Below are positions 8,836 to 18,212 of a stretch of DNA of 64,000 bases, in pieces; positions within the stretch are counted from its first letter, which is position 1, and each line of letters starts with the position of its first letter. The DNA lies in the NCBI GenBank assembly GCA_947589545.1, contig CANQBA010000006.1, positions 28,360 through 92,359 on the forward strand, read 5' to 3'. This stretch comes from an uncultured Oscillospiraceae bacterium. GTDB lineage: Bacteria; Bacillota; Clostridia; Oscillospirales; Oscillospiraceae. The notes under the pieces are model-generated. The model had not been told where the DNA came from. It saw only the letters and a program-made list of their open reading frames with translations, and made no database searches. The translations under genes were made by a program, and so were the position numbers.

Positions 8836-9087
8836 CTACCATTCCCCCATGGGACAATGTATATCCCTCTTCGCCGCGCGGATCTCCACAAAGCACCCGC
8901 ACTGCATACAGGTGGCGTTGTTGAGATAGGGACAGCTGCGGCACCGCTCCAGCCGCGCCTCAAATTCCGCATCCGCCGTCCTGACGTCCTCCGGCAGCTC
9001 GGCCCGGTAGGCTTTGACGCTCTCGTAAAGCTCCTGTCCCTCCGCCAGCTCCCGCAGAAGGCACCGGCGGCACCGCGTATCACTCAC
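8836..9087 (-). CDS. Small cysteine-rich protein, DUF6171 family
   Basis: An 83-residue cytoplasmic protein with seven cysteines in metal-site-like pairs: CRRC at the N-terminus, then CRSC, then CMQCGC followed by FVEIRAAK and a last C in CPMGEW. This pattern matches the uncharacterised DUF6171 proteins of Clostridia; a zinc or iron-sulfur site is likely but unproven. The start is placed at GTG 9087, which overlaps the GH51 stop in GTGAGTGA, suggesting translational coupling. No good independent RBS is visible. Whether it has any role in sugar use is unknown; such genes often sit at operon ends by chance. Confidence 0.65.
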   Translation of the reverse strand: MSDTRCRRCLLRELAEGQELYESVKAYRAELPEDVRTADAEFEARLERCRSCPYLNNATCMQCGCFVEIRAAKRDIHCPMGEW

Positions 9088-10564
9088 GGGCGATCTCAAA
9101 GGCGGCCACACTGCAGGCGGGCAGGGTGGCGGTGAAGCGCCTGTCCTCCACCCGGATACCGGTCATGGTCACGGGCTTCACGGCGTCCGGCTTATCGAAG
9201 GTGTTGTGCGCGGCGGGCCTGCCCGTGAGAAGCGTGCCCGTGACGGCGGACTTGGCGGAGATAACGTCGGACAGCACCTCCAGAGGCGCCTCCTCCGTGT
9301 CGCTGAGGTTCGCCGCCGTCAGCAGGAGCTTCCCGTCCGCGCCCTCGCTGGCGGAGACGTGCAGATTGGGGACGCTCCAGTCGCCGCAGGTCAGAAGGCT
9401 GGTCTCGGCGTACGTCTCGATCTCCCTGGCCCCCTGGTGGCCCTTGTACATGTCAAATACGTGGTAGGTGGGCGTCAGGAGCATTTTCGGCCCCTCCGTC
9501 AGCACCATGGCTTGAAGGACGTTCACCGTCTGGGCGATGTTGGCCATCACCACCGTGTCGCAGTGGTTGTTGAAGATATTCAGGCTCACCGCCGCCACCA
9601 GGGCGTCCCGCATGGTGTTCTGCTGGTAGAGGAAGCCCGGATTCGTCCCCGGCTCCACGTCGAACCAGGTGCCCCACTCGTCCACCACCAGGCCCAGCTT
9701 CTTTTTGGGGCTGGCCTTGCGGAGGATGCGCCCGTGCTCGGCGACAAGCTCCTTCATGCGCAGGGCCTTCCGGAGGGTGGCGAAATACTCCTCCCGGGAA
9801 AACTCCGTGGCCGCCCCCTTGTGCTCCCACTCGTCGCCAGGGACGGTGTAGTAGTGGAGGCTCACCGCGTCGATCTGCCGCCCCGCGATCTCCGCCACCT
9901 TCCGGGTCCACTCGTAGTCGTCCACGTTGGCCCCGGAGGCGATCTTGAAGAGCTTATGCTCCTTGTCGTAGGCGCGCAGATAAGTGGAGTACTGCCGCGC
10001 CAGATCCGCGTACCGCTCGGGGCGCATGTTGCCGCCGCAGCCCCAGGCCTCGTTGCCGATGCCCCAGTATTTTACGTTAAAGGGCTCCTCCCGGCCGTTG
10101 GCGCGGCGCAGGTCGGCCATGGGGGATTTGCCCGGCATGTTGCAATATTCCACCCAGTCGGAAAACTCCTGGACGGTGCCGCTGCCCACGTTGCCGGAGA
10201 AATACGCCTCACACCCCAGCTGGCGGCACAGCTCCATGAACTCATGGGTGCCGAAGCGGTTGTCCTCGGTGACGCCGCCCCAGTTGGTGTTGACGATGGT
10301 CTTGCGCTCCGATACCGGCCCCACGCCGTCCCGCCAGTGGTAGGTGTCGGCAAAGCACCCGCCGGGCCAGCGCAGGACGGGGATATTCAGCTTTTTCAGG
10401 GCGCTCACCACGTCCCGCCGGAGGCCGTTTTCGTTGGGGATGGGGCTGTCCGGCCCCACCCACAGGCCCTCGTAGATGCACCGGCCCAGGTGCTCGGAAA
10501 AATGGCCGTAGATGTTGCGGTTGATGGTTCCGGCGGAACGGTTGGGATTTAAGATGATTCGCAT
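9080..10564 (-). CDS. abfA: Alpha-L-arabinofuranosidase, GH51
   Basis: A 494-residue GH51 enzyme releasing arabinofuranose from arabinan or arabinogalactan side chains. The (beta/alpha)8 barrel shows the hallmark RWPGGCFAD near residue 65, the acid/base Glu in WGIGNEAWG (E172) and the nucleophile Glu in VVDEWGTW (E296), followed by the C-terminal beta sandwich. There is no signal peptide, in line with the usual intracellular GH51 type acting on imported oligosaccharides. It starts 17 bases after the GH112 gene stop, with GGAGAC upstream of the ATG, so both are probably on one transcript. Confidence 0.92.
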   Translation of the reverse strand: MRIILNPNRSAGTINRNIYGHFSEHLGRCIYEGLWVGPDSPIPNENGLRRDVVSALKKLNIPVLRWPGGCFADTYHWRDGVGPVSERKTIVNTNWGGVTEDNRFGTHEFMELCRQLGCEAYFSGNVGSGTVQEFSDWVEYCNMPGKSPMADLRRANGREEPFNVKYWGIGNEAWGCGGNMRPERYADLARQYSTYLRAYDKEHKLFKIASGANVDDYEWTRKVAEIAGRQIDAVSLHYYTVPGDEWEHKGAATEFSREEYFATLRKALRMKELVAEHGRILRKASPKKKLGLVVDEWGTWFDVEPGTNPGFLYQQNTMRDALVAAVSLNIFNNHCDTVVMANIAQTVNVLQAMVLTEGPKMLLTPTYHVFDMYKGHQGAREIETYAETSLLTCGDWSVPNLHVSASEGADGKLLLTAANLSDTEEAPLEVLSDVISAKSAVTGTLLTGRPAAHNTFDKPDAVKPVTMTGIRVEDRRFTATLPACSVAAFEIARE

Positions 10565-10581
10565 ACGGTGTACTGTCTCCT

Positions 10582-12729
10582 TCAGTTATTCTCTATAGCG
10601 ATGCCGTAGGGCTCCAGACGGACGGCGCGCTCGCCGTTTTCGGTGGCGACGGCGGCCGTCAGGGGCCGGTCGGAATCGTTGATGACCACAAATTTCCCGG
10701 CGGCGGGGAACCAGGCGCACTCGGCCCGGGGGGAATCGGTGAGCCAGTTCTGCCGAAGGCCCCGGCCGGAGGCCCAGAGCATCAGATTGAGGAGCATCCT
10801 GGTGTTCTCCGCCGTCACCTGGAAGCTGCTGAGATAGACCCCGCAGCCCTTCCCCAGGGGGTGGGCGGTGATGGTGGGCAGGCCGTTTTCGGCGGCCAGC
10901 ACCCGGGTGTCCGGATCGGTGAGGTAGAGGTGCTCCAGTCCCTTCACCCCCGCGCCCTCGGGCAGGAGGCCGGGAACCGTCTCCACGTCAAAGGTATACC
11001 GCCCGTGACAGACCCGCGCGCCGGTGTCCAGGTCGATGCCCAGCACGCTGCGGAGCTTGAAGGTGCCCCAGCCGCCGGGGGCCGCCGAGGGCTCGCCCAC
11101 GCCCAGGAAGACGCCGCCCTCCGCCACCCATTTGGTGACGGCGGACACCAGCGCCGGGTCGTTCCAGACCTCCCCGCCGCTCCAGGCGGTGCCGGCGCGG
11201 CCGGCGTTGATGAGCACGTCCGTGCCCTCCAGCGCGCCGGAGGCCGCGTCCTCAAAGCTTAAGAATTTCACCTCCACCGGCAGGCCCGACAGGGCCTCGT
11301 CGATGTGGATCAGGTCGTGCATGTACGTCTCGTGGAAGTGGCCCGACAGCGTCCAGGGCCGCAGAGCGCCCCAGGCATGCACCACCGCCACCCGGAGGGG
11401 CAGGGATGCCGGCGCGCCGCTCTCGTGGAGCGCCCGGATGGCACGGAACTCGTCGGCCACCTCCGCGATGTAATCCACAAAATCCGGAAACCCCTCCAAA
11501 AGGTGTATGTACCCGCCCAGGCCGATGCGGTCGATCTTGGCCCGCAGAAGCGCCCGGCGCACGTTGACCCAGTACTGCCGGGCGTCCCGGGTGGGGTCGC
11601 CGCCCTCCATGAAGGTGGGCGCGCCGCCCAGGCCCACCGGGAACAGATAGGGGTGGAGCCGCAGCTCGTGGGTGCCCGCCGGGACGCCGGCGCACAGCCG
11701 CGCCTCGTAGCCGGAGAACACGCACTTGATGATGCCGTCAAAGCCGAACTCGGTGAAGTGGGGCCCGTAGGGCTCCACGCCCACCCAGCTGTCGTCGTAG
11801 AAGACATAGGCCTTCTTGCCGTAGCTGTGCACCAGCTCCACCAGCCTCCGGCCGAAGGAGGCCACGAACCGCTGGGTGAATTCCATGTAGTCCCGCTTGT
11901 GGGGCGTGGGCGGCATGTGGGTCACCTGCAGGTCGCCCCGGTTGATGAAGTCCTCGGCGGTGAGGGCGTAGCCGTATTCCTTTTCAAAATCCTCCAGGGC
12001 CTTCTCGCTGACGGTGAAATCGTAGCTGCCCCAATCGGTGAACAGCGTCCTGCACCGCTCCTGACTGCCCCAGATCCAGACGAAGTTGTAAAACATGCTG
12101 GTGAACCGCACCACCGTGGTGGCCGGGTGCTCCCGGCACCACCTGTCCAGATAGCTGTAGAGATACTCCTGGGCCACGGGGAGACGGGGGTCGATGGGCA
12201 TCAGATGCTCGCTCTGCCAGGCGTTGGTCACATGGTTGTACATGTTGATCTCCTCCCACAGCCGGTACGCCAGGAAGCTGACGGTGTAGGCGTGGTAGGG
12301 CGCCGGGGCGGGCAGGATCACATTGCCGTTTTCATAGCTCCACCCCTCCCAGGGCACCTGGATCCCGGCGGTCCTGTCCCACACCTGCCAGTGCCGCAGG
12401 GAGGCGTCTGAGTCATTGACCTTGAATTGCTGGTCAAAGAATCCGGCCATCAGCCGGACGGTCAGCGGCCCCTCCCCGGCAAGCTCCGGCTCCGTGGACA
12501 GGAACGTCTGCTGAAGGCACTCCGGGTGCTCCCTTCCGAAGGCGTTGTGCTCGCGGATGATGCAGATGGTGGAGTAGACGCCGTACCCCGCGTCAAGGAT
12601 CTCGTCGGACAGCTTGGTGCCGTCGCTGTCGCGCACCACGTCCGCCCCCCATCGCTGGGCCAGCTTCAGGGTCAACTTCTCGTACCCCGCCTCTCCCGGC
12701 ATGGTGAATCCGCCTTTTGTGTGCTCCAT
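10582..12729 (-). CDS. GH112 phosphorylase, probably D-galactosyl-beta-1,4-L-rhamnose phosphorylase
   Basis: A 715-residue member of GH112, the family holding galacto-N-biose/lacto-N-biose phosphorylase and D-galactosyl-beta-1,4-L-rhamnose phosphorylase. Visible family features are the N-terminal barrel with [12 protein letters not shown], the segment [14 protein letters not shown] that contains the expected general-acid Asp, the motif [26 protein letters not shown] (given here as its two ends GGDPTRDAR and RRALLRAK), and a C-terminal region resembling a glutamine-amidotransferase-like fold. The enzyme would use phosphate to split Gal-Rha into galactose 1-phosphate and rhamnose. Specificity is inferred from the rhamnogalacturonan setting. 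The start at ATG 12729 has GGAGGG ten bases upstream; an upstream GTG/ATG lacks an RBS. Confidence 0.85.
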   Translation of the reverse strand: MEHTKGGFTMPGEAGYEKLTLKLAQRWGADVVRDSDGTKLSDEILDAGYGVYSTICIIREHNAFGREHPECLQQTFLSTEPELAGEGPLTVRLMAGFFDQQFKVNDSDASLRHWQVWDRTAGIQVPWEGWSYENGNVILPAPAPYHAYTVSFLAYRLWEEINMYNHVTNAWQSEHLMPIDPRLPVAQEYLYSYLDRWCREHPATTVVRFTSMFYNFVWIWGSQERCRTLFTDWGSYDFTVSEKALEDFEKEYGYALTAEDFINRGDLQVTHMPPTPHKRDYMEFTQRFVASFGRRLVELVHSYGKKAYVFYDDSWVGVEPYGPHFTEFGFDGIIKCVFSGYEARLCAGVPAGTHELRLHPYLFPVGLGGAPTFMEGGDPTRDARQYWVNVRRALLRAKIDRIGLGGYIHLLEGFPDFVDYIAEVADEFRAIRALHESGAPASLPLRVAVVHAWGALRPWTLSGHFHETYMHDLIHIDEALSGLPVEVKFLSFEDAASGALEGTDVLINAGRAGTAWSGGEVWNDPALVSAVTKWVAEGGVFLGVGEPSAAPGGWGTFKLRSVLGIDLDTGARVCHGRYTFDVETVPGLLPEGAGVKGLEHLYLTDPDTRVLAAENGLPTITAHPLGKGCGVYLSSFQVTAENTRMLLNLMLWASGRGLRQNWLTDSPRAECAWFPAAGKFVVINDSDRPLTAAVATENGERAVRLEPYGIAIENN

Positions 12730-12756
12730 AGTGAACGCTCCCTCCGCATGCAATAT

Positions 12757-12789
12757 AGCAAAAATAATTTAAATTATTTTAAAATAATG
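12757..12789. promoter_or_regulatory. AT-rich palindrome upstream of the GH112 gene
   Basis: The leader of the GH112 gene holds a perfect 18-base palindrome AAATAATTTAAATTATTT within a pure A/T stretch. It lies where the GH112 promoter should be and could be an operator. No clean minus-strand -35/-10 pair is evident; TATATT at about 12754-12759 (minus-strand reading) is the best -10. Confidence 0.35.
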
Positions 12790-12790
12790 C

Positions 12791-12819
12791 TTGACAAGTA
12801 CTTCGCGATGTGGTATACT
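12791..12819 (+). promoter_or_regulatory. Strong sigmaA promoter on the plus strand, antisense to the CE12 gene
   Basis: TTGACA (12791-12796), 17 bases and TATACT (12814-12819), with TGTGG directly before the -10. The start would be near 12826, at the very end of the minus-strand esterase gene, so it reads antisense into it. The element resembles the one at 5441-5469. Confidence 0.55.
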
Positions 12820-12822
12820 CCT

Positions 12823-14151
12823 TCATGTCACCGGCCAGGGCATGTCGGGGATGAGCCCGTAATCCACAAGCTTTTTTGTCTCCCCGGGCGATGAGTTGCC
12901 GTGGCGCTTCTCCGGCTCCGCCGGCGCCGTCAGGGGCGTCAGCGGCCCGCGGACGGGCCAGGCGGGGACGTCAAAGGCCGGGATCAGGCCCGCCTCCCGG
13001 AGCGCTCCGGCCACGAAGCCCGCCATCTTATGGGCGCCGAAGTCGTTGGGGTGGGCGTAGTCGCCGGGGTGATACCACTGCTTCGCACCGTCCATACCGG
13101 CTTTTTTCACCGCGTCCACGCTCTTGCCATGGAGATCCAGCACGGGAACAGCTTCACTTTGCCCGATCCGCTCCATTGCCAGGGCGTAGGCGGCCAAAAG
13201 GTCGTTATACTCCGTCTCGCTTTTCCAGGTGTTCCGGGCCAGGGAGGTGACCAGCACAGGCCGGACGCCCCTGGCGCGCAGCTCCCGGATATACCGCAGA
13301 AGGTTGTCCGTGTAGCCCGTTTCGGCGGCCAGGTGGGCGCGCTTTTGGTCGTTGTGGCCGAATTGGATCAGCGCCAGGTCGCCCTCCCGGATCTGGGGGA
13401 GCATCACGTCGTAGTGGCCCCGCTCCCGGAAGGTCTCAGTGGACAGCCCGGAGTGGGCGTGGTTGGAGACGGCAAAGGCTGTGCCCGTGTAGAGGGACAG
13501 CATCTGGCCCCAGCCGCAGTAGGCGGCGCCGGGGGCGTAGGGCGTCTCGGCGGGCTGATCGGTGACGGTGGAATCGCCCATGATGAAGATACAAGGCCCC
13601 TCAAAGGCGGAAATTTGGAGGGCCCGGAGTCCCGCGCCCAAAACGGTCAGATCGACGCTGACGTCCTCGGCGCGGCCCAGGTCGCCCACGGCCGCGTCCC
13701 CGCCGCCTACGGCGATGATGGGGGACACGTCGCACAGCACCTCCACCGTCCGGCTCTCCCCGGCCTCCAGCGCGCCCCGCCACACCAGGCGGCGGCGGGA
13801 GACGAAGACCAGCGCCTCCTCCGTGCCCGTCTGGGAGGAGAGGGTCACAGTCAGCCGGAACCGCCCCGGGCCGGTGTCGGCCTTGAACCAGAGGGGCAGG
13901 GCACGGCCCTGCAGATCCTCCGCCAGGGCGTCCGGCCCCGGCACGGCGTACACCGCGCCGTCCGCCCTATGGAGGGCGGTGAGCCTGGCGTTTTTGTACC
14001 ACCAAGCGGGGGCAAAGCCGCTGTTGATCTCCGGAATCAGCAGGGCCGGGAAGGCGCTAAGCTCCCGATCCAGCACGAAGCCGAAGCCGCCGGGGGCGTA
14101 GCTTTTCAGGTCATTTCCGCCAAATTCCACGGAAAAAGGCACGTTTACCAT
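12823..14151 (-). CDS. Rhamnogalacturonan acetylesterase-like SGNH hydrolase, CE12
   Basis: A 442-residue two-domain protein. Residues 1-190 form a beta-rich domain of the kind found in front of some CE12 enzymes. Residues about 195-425 form the SGNH esterase: block I FIMGDSTVTD (nucleophile Ser), the Gly block CGWGQ, block III QFGHND (oxyanion Asn), and the Asp/His pair in GDYAHPNDFG. It would remove acetyl groups from galacturonate residues of rhamnogalacturonan so that lyase and hydrolases can proceed. No signal peptide. The ATG at 14151 follows AGAGGTG. It is the last gene of the 20243-12823 operon. Confidence 0.85.
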   Translation of the reverse strand: MVNVPFSVEFGGNDLKSYAPGGFGFVLDRELSAFPALLIPEINSGFAPAWWYKNARLTALHRADGAVYAVPGPDALAEDLQGRALPLWFKADTGPGRFRLTVTLSSQTGTEEALVFVSRRRLVWRGALEAGESRTVEVLCDVSPIIAVGGGDAAVGDLGRAEDVSVDLTVLGAGLRALQISAFEGPCIFIMGDSTVTDQPAETPYAPGAAYCGWGQMLSLYTGTAFAVSNHAHSGLSTETFRERGHYDVMLPQIREGDLALIQFGHNDQKRAHLAAETGYTDNLLRYIRELRARGVRPVLVTSLARNTWKSETEYNDLLAAYALAMERIGQSEAVPVLDLHGKSVDAVKKAGMDGAKQWYHPGDYAHPNDFGAHKMAGFVAGALREAGLIPAFDVPAWPVRGPLTPLTAPAEPEKRHGNSSPGETKKLVDYGLIPDMPWPVT

Positions 14152-14199
14152 GACTTTTCACCTCTATCCAGGCTCTTTGCAAAAGGGACGGGGGGCGCT

Positions 14200-15012
14200 C
14201 TAAAAGCTCACCAGCTGTCCTCCGGGGATCTCTGTTTTCACCCCGTCCACCTCCAGCCAGACGCTTTGGGCGTTGGGGTTATAGACCCTGTCCCCGGCGG
14301 CGGTGAAGCGGAGGCGTTTGGCGTCCTCCAGGTAGTCCACGATCTCAATGTTGGTGGCGTACCAGATGTCGTCCTTGCCCTCCATCATGGCGCAGAAGCT
14401 CTCCATCACGTCCCAGTTGCCGTAGGTGGTGAACTCGTAGCTGTGGCCCCAGACGTACATCATGTAGAGATACTGGGTCTTGTGCATGTCGATAAACTGC
14501 CGGCCCAGCTCCAGAAGCTTCCCGTTGTGGTGGCAGGTGCCCTTCCACTCCATAAAGTCCGTTGGCATCCCGAAGCCGCCGGTGGTGGGCACCACCCGGG
14601 CGTATTTGATGCCCAGGGCGGGCAGGAGGGCCATGATCTCCCTGGAGTAGGAGCCGTTGGGATAGGCCAGGCCCCGCACGGGCGCGCCTACGATGTCCTC
14701 CAGCTCCATCCGATCCTGCATCACCTGTCTTACCACCTGCTCCGGGGGGCACCGCTCGATGGTGGGGTGGGTGTAGGTGTGGCAGGCGATCTCGTGGCCG
14801 GCGTAGAGGGCGGCGTACTCCGCTGTGGGGATCCGCTCCGGGTCGAAAAACCGGCCGGAATTCAGGTTGAAGGTGCCCTTGATGCCGTGGGCGTTGAAGA
14901 TCTCCACAAGTCTCCGGTCCTCTAAGCGCCCGTCGTCATAGCTCATGGTCAGAACCTTGTGCTTCCCCCCGGGGAAGCAGGTGTAGATGGTGCGAAGCGC
15001 GGGATTCAGCAT
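14200..15012 (-). CDS. NodB-type polysaccharide deacetylase family protein
   Basis: A 270-residue cytoplasmic-looking protein with a NodB fold. The motif TMSYDDGRLED gives the catalytic/metal Asp pair, ACHTYTHPT the metal histidines, and LAYPNGSYS the next family motif. YVWGHSYEF may supply the C-terminal His. It lacks a signal peptide, unlike classical CE4 enzymes, and belongs to the divergent group often found in sugar-use loci. Position between PL11-CE12 and CE12 suggests it de-acetylates a pectin fragment, but substrate is unproven. The ATG at 15012 follows AGGGGG. Confidence 0.7.
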   Translation of the reverse strand: MLNPALRTIYTCFPGGKHKVLTMSYDDGRLEDRRLVEIFNAHGIKGTFNLNSGRFFDPERIPTAEYAALYAGHEIACHTYTHPTIERCPPEQVVRQVMQDRMELEDIVGAPVRGLAYPNGSYSREIMALLPALGIKYARVVPTTGGFGMPTDFMEWKGTCHHNGKLLELGRQFIDMHKTQYLYMMYVWGHSYEFTTYGNWDVMESFCAMMEGKDDIWYATNIEIVDYLEDAKRLRFTAAGDRVYNPNAQSVWLEVDGVKTEIPGGQLVSF

Positions 15013-15058
15013 ATCCGTACCCCCTGTAATGATAGTTTCAGAAAGCTTTTTGTAAATT

Positions 15059-18000
15059 TCAGCCGCCGAAGGCCGCCCGCAGGAGCTCCAGGCGGGGATC
15101 CCGGTTGGCCTTCAGGAGATTGACGAAGATGGCGTCCACATGGGCCGCGCCGGCGGGGGTCAGATGCACCCCGTCGGGCTCGAAAAACTCCGCCGTGCGC
15201 CGCGCGCCCAGCTTCTCCAGGCTCAGGCGGCTGGCCTTGCGCATATCCAGCACCGGCACGTCCAGCCGCTCCGCCGTTTTCAGCATAGCGGTGGAATATT
15301 GGTTCAGCTCCGCCAGACACGCCTGGAGCCCCAGGTCGGTGATGGGCGTCACCAGCACCGGCGCGGCGCCGCGGTCCCGGGCCGCGCGGATGAATTTTTC
15401 CAGGTTGGCGGCGTACTCCTCCAGGGTGGTGTACCGCTCCGGGTGGGAGGGGTCGCAGTCGTTGTGGCCGAACTGGACGATCAGGTAGTCGCCCAGGGTG
15501 ATATGCTTTTCGATGTCCTCCAGCCGCCCCTCGGCTATAAACTGCCGGGTGCTCCGGCCGCCCATGGCGCAGTTGTCGATGACGATCTCCGGCAGGGTGT
15601 ATTGCCGCTCCTGGCCGAAGGGGCAGTCGGGGCGGCGGGCCTCCAGGGCCAGCTTCCCGCCCACGGCGGCGCGGCACAGGGTCTGGCCCCAGCCGGCAAG
15701 GCCGCCGTCCTCCGGGGTATAGCTCTGCATGGTGGAGTCCCCGGCCAGGTACACGGTGGGCCTAACCTGCATCCCCCGCAGTACGTCCTTAAAGGCCATA
15801 TCCGAGGCGTAGTAGAAGCTGGGATAGACCGGCTGGTTGTAGCAGTTGTTCTGCCAGGCCACGCCGCAGCGGTACTGGGGGTCGTGCATCAGGGTGAACA
15901 GCTTGTGGGGCGCGTCGTCGGTGTTGGTGTAGATGCGGATGGCGGTGTTGTCCTTGTGGCGCAGCAAAATTTCCTCCCGCCAGTCGCCGAAGATGTCCGC
16001 CACCAGGCAGGGCGTAGCCTTGGTGTAGTGGTTGGTGCCGGTGCCCTCCGGCTCCAGCAGGATGCCCCGGCGGGGATCCACCACCCGGCCGATGGCCTCC
16101 CCCTTGGCCCCCTGGCCCAGGTAATCCGGGCCGTCGGTGAGTTGGGTGGTCATGTCCCCGGCCCAGAAGATGCGCATGTTGGTGCTGGGGGCGGGGATGT
16201 CCAGCTTGTTGCCCTTGCAGTCAAAGACATCGTTGACCCACACCTGCAGGCCCCGGACGCCGTCGGCGATATCGCCGATCATGCACCGGCCCAGGTCGCC
16301 CTCGTAATACTGGCCGAAATAGACCCTGCCCGTCTCCGCGTCCCGCAGGGCGTAGCCGTAGGGGGCATTTTTGCCCTCCTCGTAGACGTTGAAGATCTCC
16401 TTCCCCGGCCTGTCCGGGTCGATGTCCGCCACGTGCATAGCGTCGCCGTGGCCCAGCTTGGCGTCCCGGCCGTCGGGCAGCTTGCCCCGGGCGGAGTAGA
16501 GGAGTGTCCCGTCGTGGTCGATGACCGCCGCGCCGTAGATCAGCTCCATGTACCCGTCCCCGTCGATGTCGGCGGTGGAAACGGAGTGGTTGCCCTGTCC
16601 GGCCAGGCCCCCCATAGTGGGGGAGCTGCCGGCGCGCTGGGTGGTGGTGTAGTCAAAGGGGTTGGCCATGGGCATGAAGCCGGAATCGGCGGCCCAGACC
16701 TTGTGGAATTTGTTTTCAAAGAAATCGTAGGCGGCCACGTAGGCCCGGGTGTAGTAACCCCGGCACATTAAGAGGTACGGCCGCCGGCCGTCCAGATACC
16801 CCACGCCGGCCAGGAACCTGTCCACCCGGTTGCAGGGCTCGATCCGCGTCCAGGCGTAGTCGCCCCACATCAGACCGTCGTCCCCCCGGGCAGGCTCGTA
16901 GTGGATGGTGTCCAACTCACGGCCCGTGCCGTCGAACATGGTGAGATACTCAGGCCCCTCGTAGATGAAGCCCTCAAATTCGGAGAGCTTATTGTGGGGA
17001 TCCCGGGCGGGGGCCCACTCGTCGATGAAGAAGTCCGCCAGGGCCCGGGCCTCCTCCCGTTTTAAGGGGTAGGGGTAGCGCCGGGGGATCCCCAGGCACT
17101 CCTCCACGGTTCGGGGCCAGTGGCCGGCCAGCACCTCCGGGTGCCGGGGCCAGGCCTCGAACATCTCCGCCACGTGGCGGCGGTAATCCTCGGCGGAGCA
17201 GACGTAATTGTCCTCATGGGACCAGCCGGCGTCGATATCCTCCGGGGGCATGGTGACGTAGTCCCGGCTCTTGACGCTCCCGTCCGGGGCGTAGCGGGTC
17301 ATGACGGTGCCCGGCGCGGTCTTGACGGCCATCTCGGCCCTGCCGTCGCCGTTGAAATCGTACACCATGAACTGGGTGTAGTGGTTCCCGGCCCGGATGT
17401 TGGGCCCCATATCCAGCCGCCAGAGGCGCGTGCCGTCCAGGCGGAAGCAGTCCAGGATGCAGTGGCCGGTGTAGCCCCGGTGGCTCACGTCGTGGGCGTT
17501 GGAGGGGCTCCATTTCAGGACGAATTCGTACTCCCCGTCCCCGTCCATGTCCCCTACGCTCATATCCGAGCAGTGGTAGGTAAATGCCTGTCCCGCCGGG
17601 GTGACGCCGCCCTCCGGGATGGAGAGGGGGATGTCGATGTAATTTTGCGTCCAGGGCTTCACCCCCTTACAGGGGGGCTCCTCCACGCCGGCGCAGAGGG
17701 CGGCCACGGCGTAGGTGTCCTCCGCCGTGCCCCGCTCGTCCCGAAAGCTTGTGCGGTCGGTGACCACGGCCAGCTTTTCCCCGTTTTTATAGACGGCGAA
17801 ATCGGCCCCGGCCAGGCCCGTCTCCGTCCAGCCGTTGACCTCGCTTCGCAAAAACCGCCAGCTCAGGAACACGCCGGCCCCGGTGGCCACGGCGATGAGG
17901 CCCCGGCCCAGCTCCTCCAGCTGGGGGCGGGAGAGCCTGCCCACGGCGGAACGGACGCTCCCGCTTTGGGCCAGGACCGCCCCGTCCAGGCTCCTGGCCT

Positions 18001-18202
18001 CCACCGACAGGTAGTAGGGGATGTCCGTGGAGCGCTGAAAGACGAAGCTGGTGCCCCGCACGGGGGGCAGGGGCTTCATGATGTGGGCCGGGGTGTCCCG
18101 GTCCGACCAGGAGACAATGTAATAATCCGCGCCCTCCACGGCGTTCCAGGTGAGGGTGACGCTCCGGGCGGTGAGGTTGGAAAGGCGAAGGTTCATATCC
18201 AT
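15059..18202 (-). CDS. Rhamnogalacturonan lyase PL11 fused to CE12 acetylesterase
   Basis: A 1047-residue bifunctional protein. Residues about 1-95 look like a fibronectin III-type domain (LTWNAVEGADYYIVSW). Residues about 100-800 form a PL11 rhamnogalacturonan lyase beta propeller, with calcium-type loops DMDGDGEYEF, DFNGDGRAEM and DIDGDGYMEL and the ending CGVAWQNNCYNQP common to YesW/YesX. From about residue 815 a CE12 SGNH domain begins: YLAGDSTMQSY, GWGQ, QFGHND and DGVHLTPAG hold the nucleophile, oxyanion and Asp/His residues. It would cleave GalA-Rha bonds by beta-elimination and deacetylate in one chain. No signal peptide is seen. The start is ATG 18202, five bases after AAGGTGG; an earlier GTG is inside the RBS. 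Confidence 0.9.
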   Translation of the reverse strand: MDMNLRLSNLTARSVTLTWNAVEGADYYIVSWSDRDTPAHIMKPLPPVRGTSFVFQRSTDIPYYLSVEARSLDGAVLAQSGSVRSAVGRLSRPQLEELGRGLIAVATGAGVFLSWRFLRSEVNGWTETGLAGADFAVYKNGEKLAVVTDRTSFRDERGTAEDTYAVAALCAGVEEPPCKGVKPWTQNYIDIPLSIPEGGVTPAGQAFTYHCSDMSVGDMDGDGEYEFVLKWSPSNAHDVSHRGYTGHCILDCFRLDGTRLWRLDMGPNIRAGNHYTQFMVYDFNGDGRAEMAVKTAPGTVMTRYAPDGSVKSRDYVTMPPEDIDAGWSHEDNYVCSAEDYRRHVAEMFEAWPRHPEVLAGHWPRTVEECLGIPRRYPYPLKREEARALADFFIDEWAPARDPHNKLSEFEGFIYEGPEYLTMFDGTGRELDTIHYEPARGDDGLMWGDYAWTRIEPCNRVDRFLAGVGYLDGRRPYLLMCRGYYTRAYVAAYDFFENKFHKVWAADSGFMPMANPFDYTTTQRAGSSPTMGGLAGQGNHSVSTADIDGDGYMELIYGAAVIDHDGTLLYSARGKLPDGRDAKLGHGDAMHVADIDPDRPGKEIFNVYEEGKNAPYGYALRDAETGRVYFGQYYEGDLGRCMIGDIADGVRGLQVWVNDVFDCKGNKLDIPAPSTNMRIFWAGDMTTQLTDGPDYLGQGAKGEAIGRVVDPRRGILLEPEGTGTNHYTKATPCLVADIFGDWREEILLRHKDNTAIRIYTNTDDAPHKLFTLMHDPQYRCGVAWQNNCYNQPVYPSFYYASDMAFKDVLRGMQVRPTVYLAGDSTMQSYTPEDGGLAGWGQTLCRAAVGGKLALEARRPDCPFGQERQYTLPEIVIDNCAMGGRSTRQFIAEGRLEDIEKHITLGDYLIVQFGHNDCDPSHPERYTTLEEYAANLEKFIRAARDRGAAPVLVTPITDLGLQACLAELNQYSTAMLKTAERLDVPVLDMRKASRLSLEKLGARRTAEFFEPDGVHLTPAGAAHVDAIFVNLLKANRDPRLELLRAAFGG

Positions 18203-18212
18203 AGTGACCACC

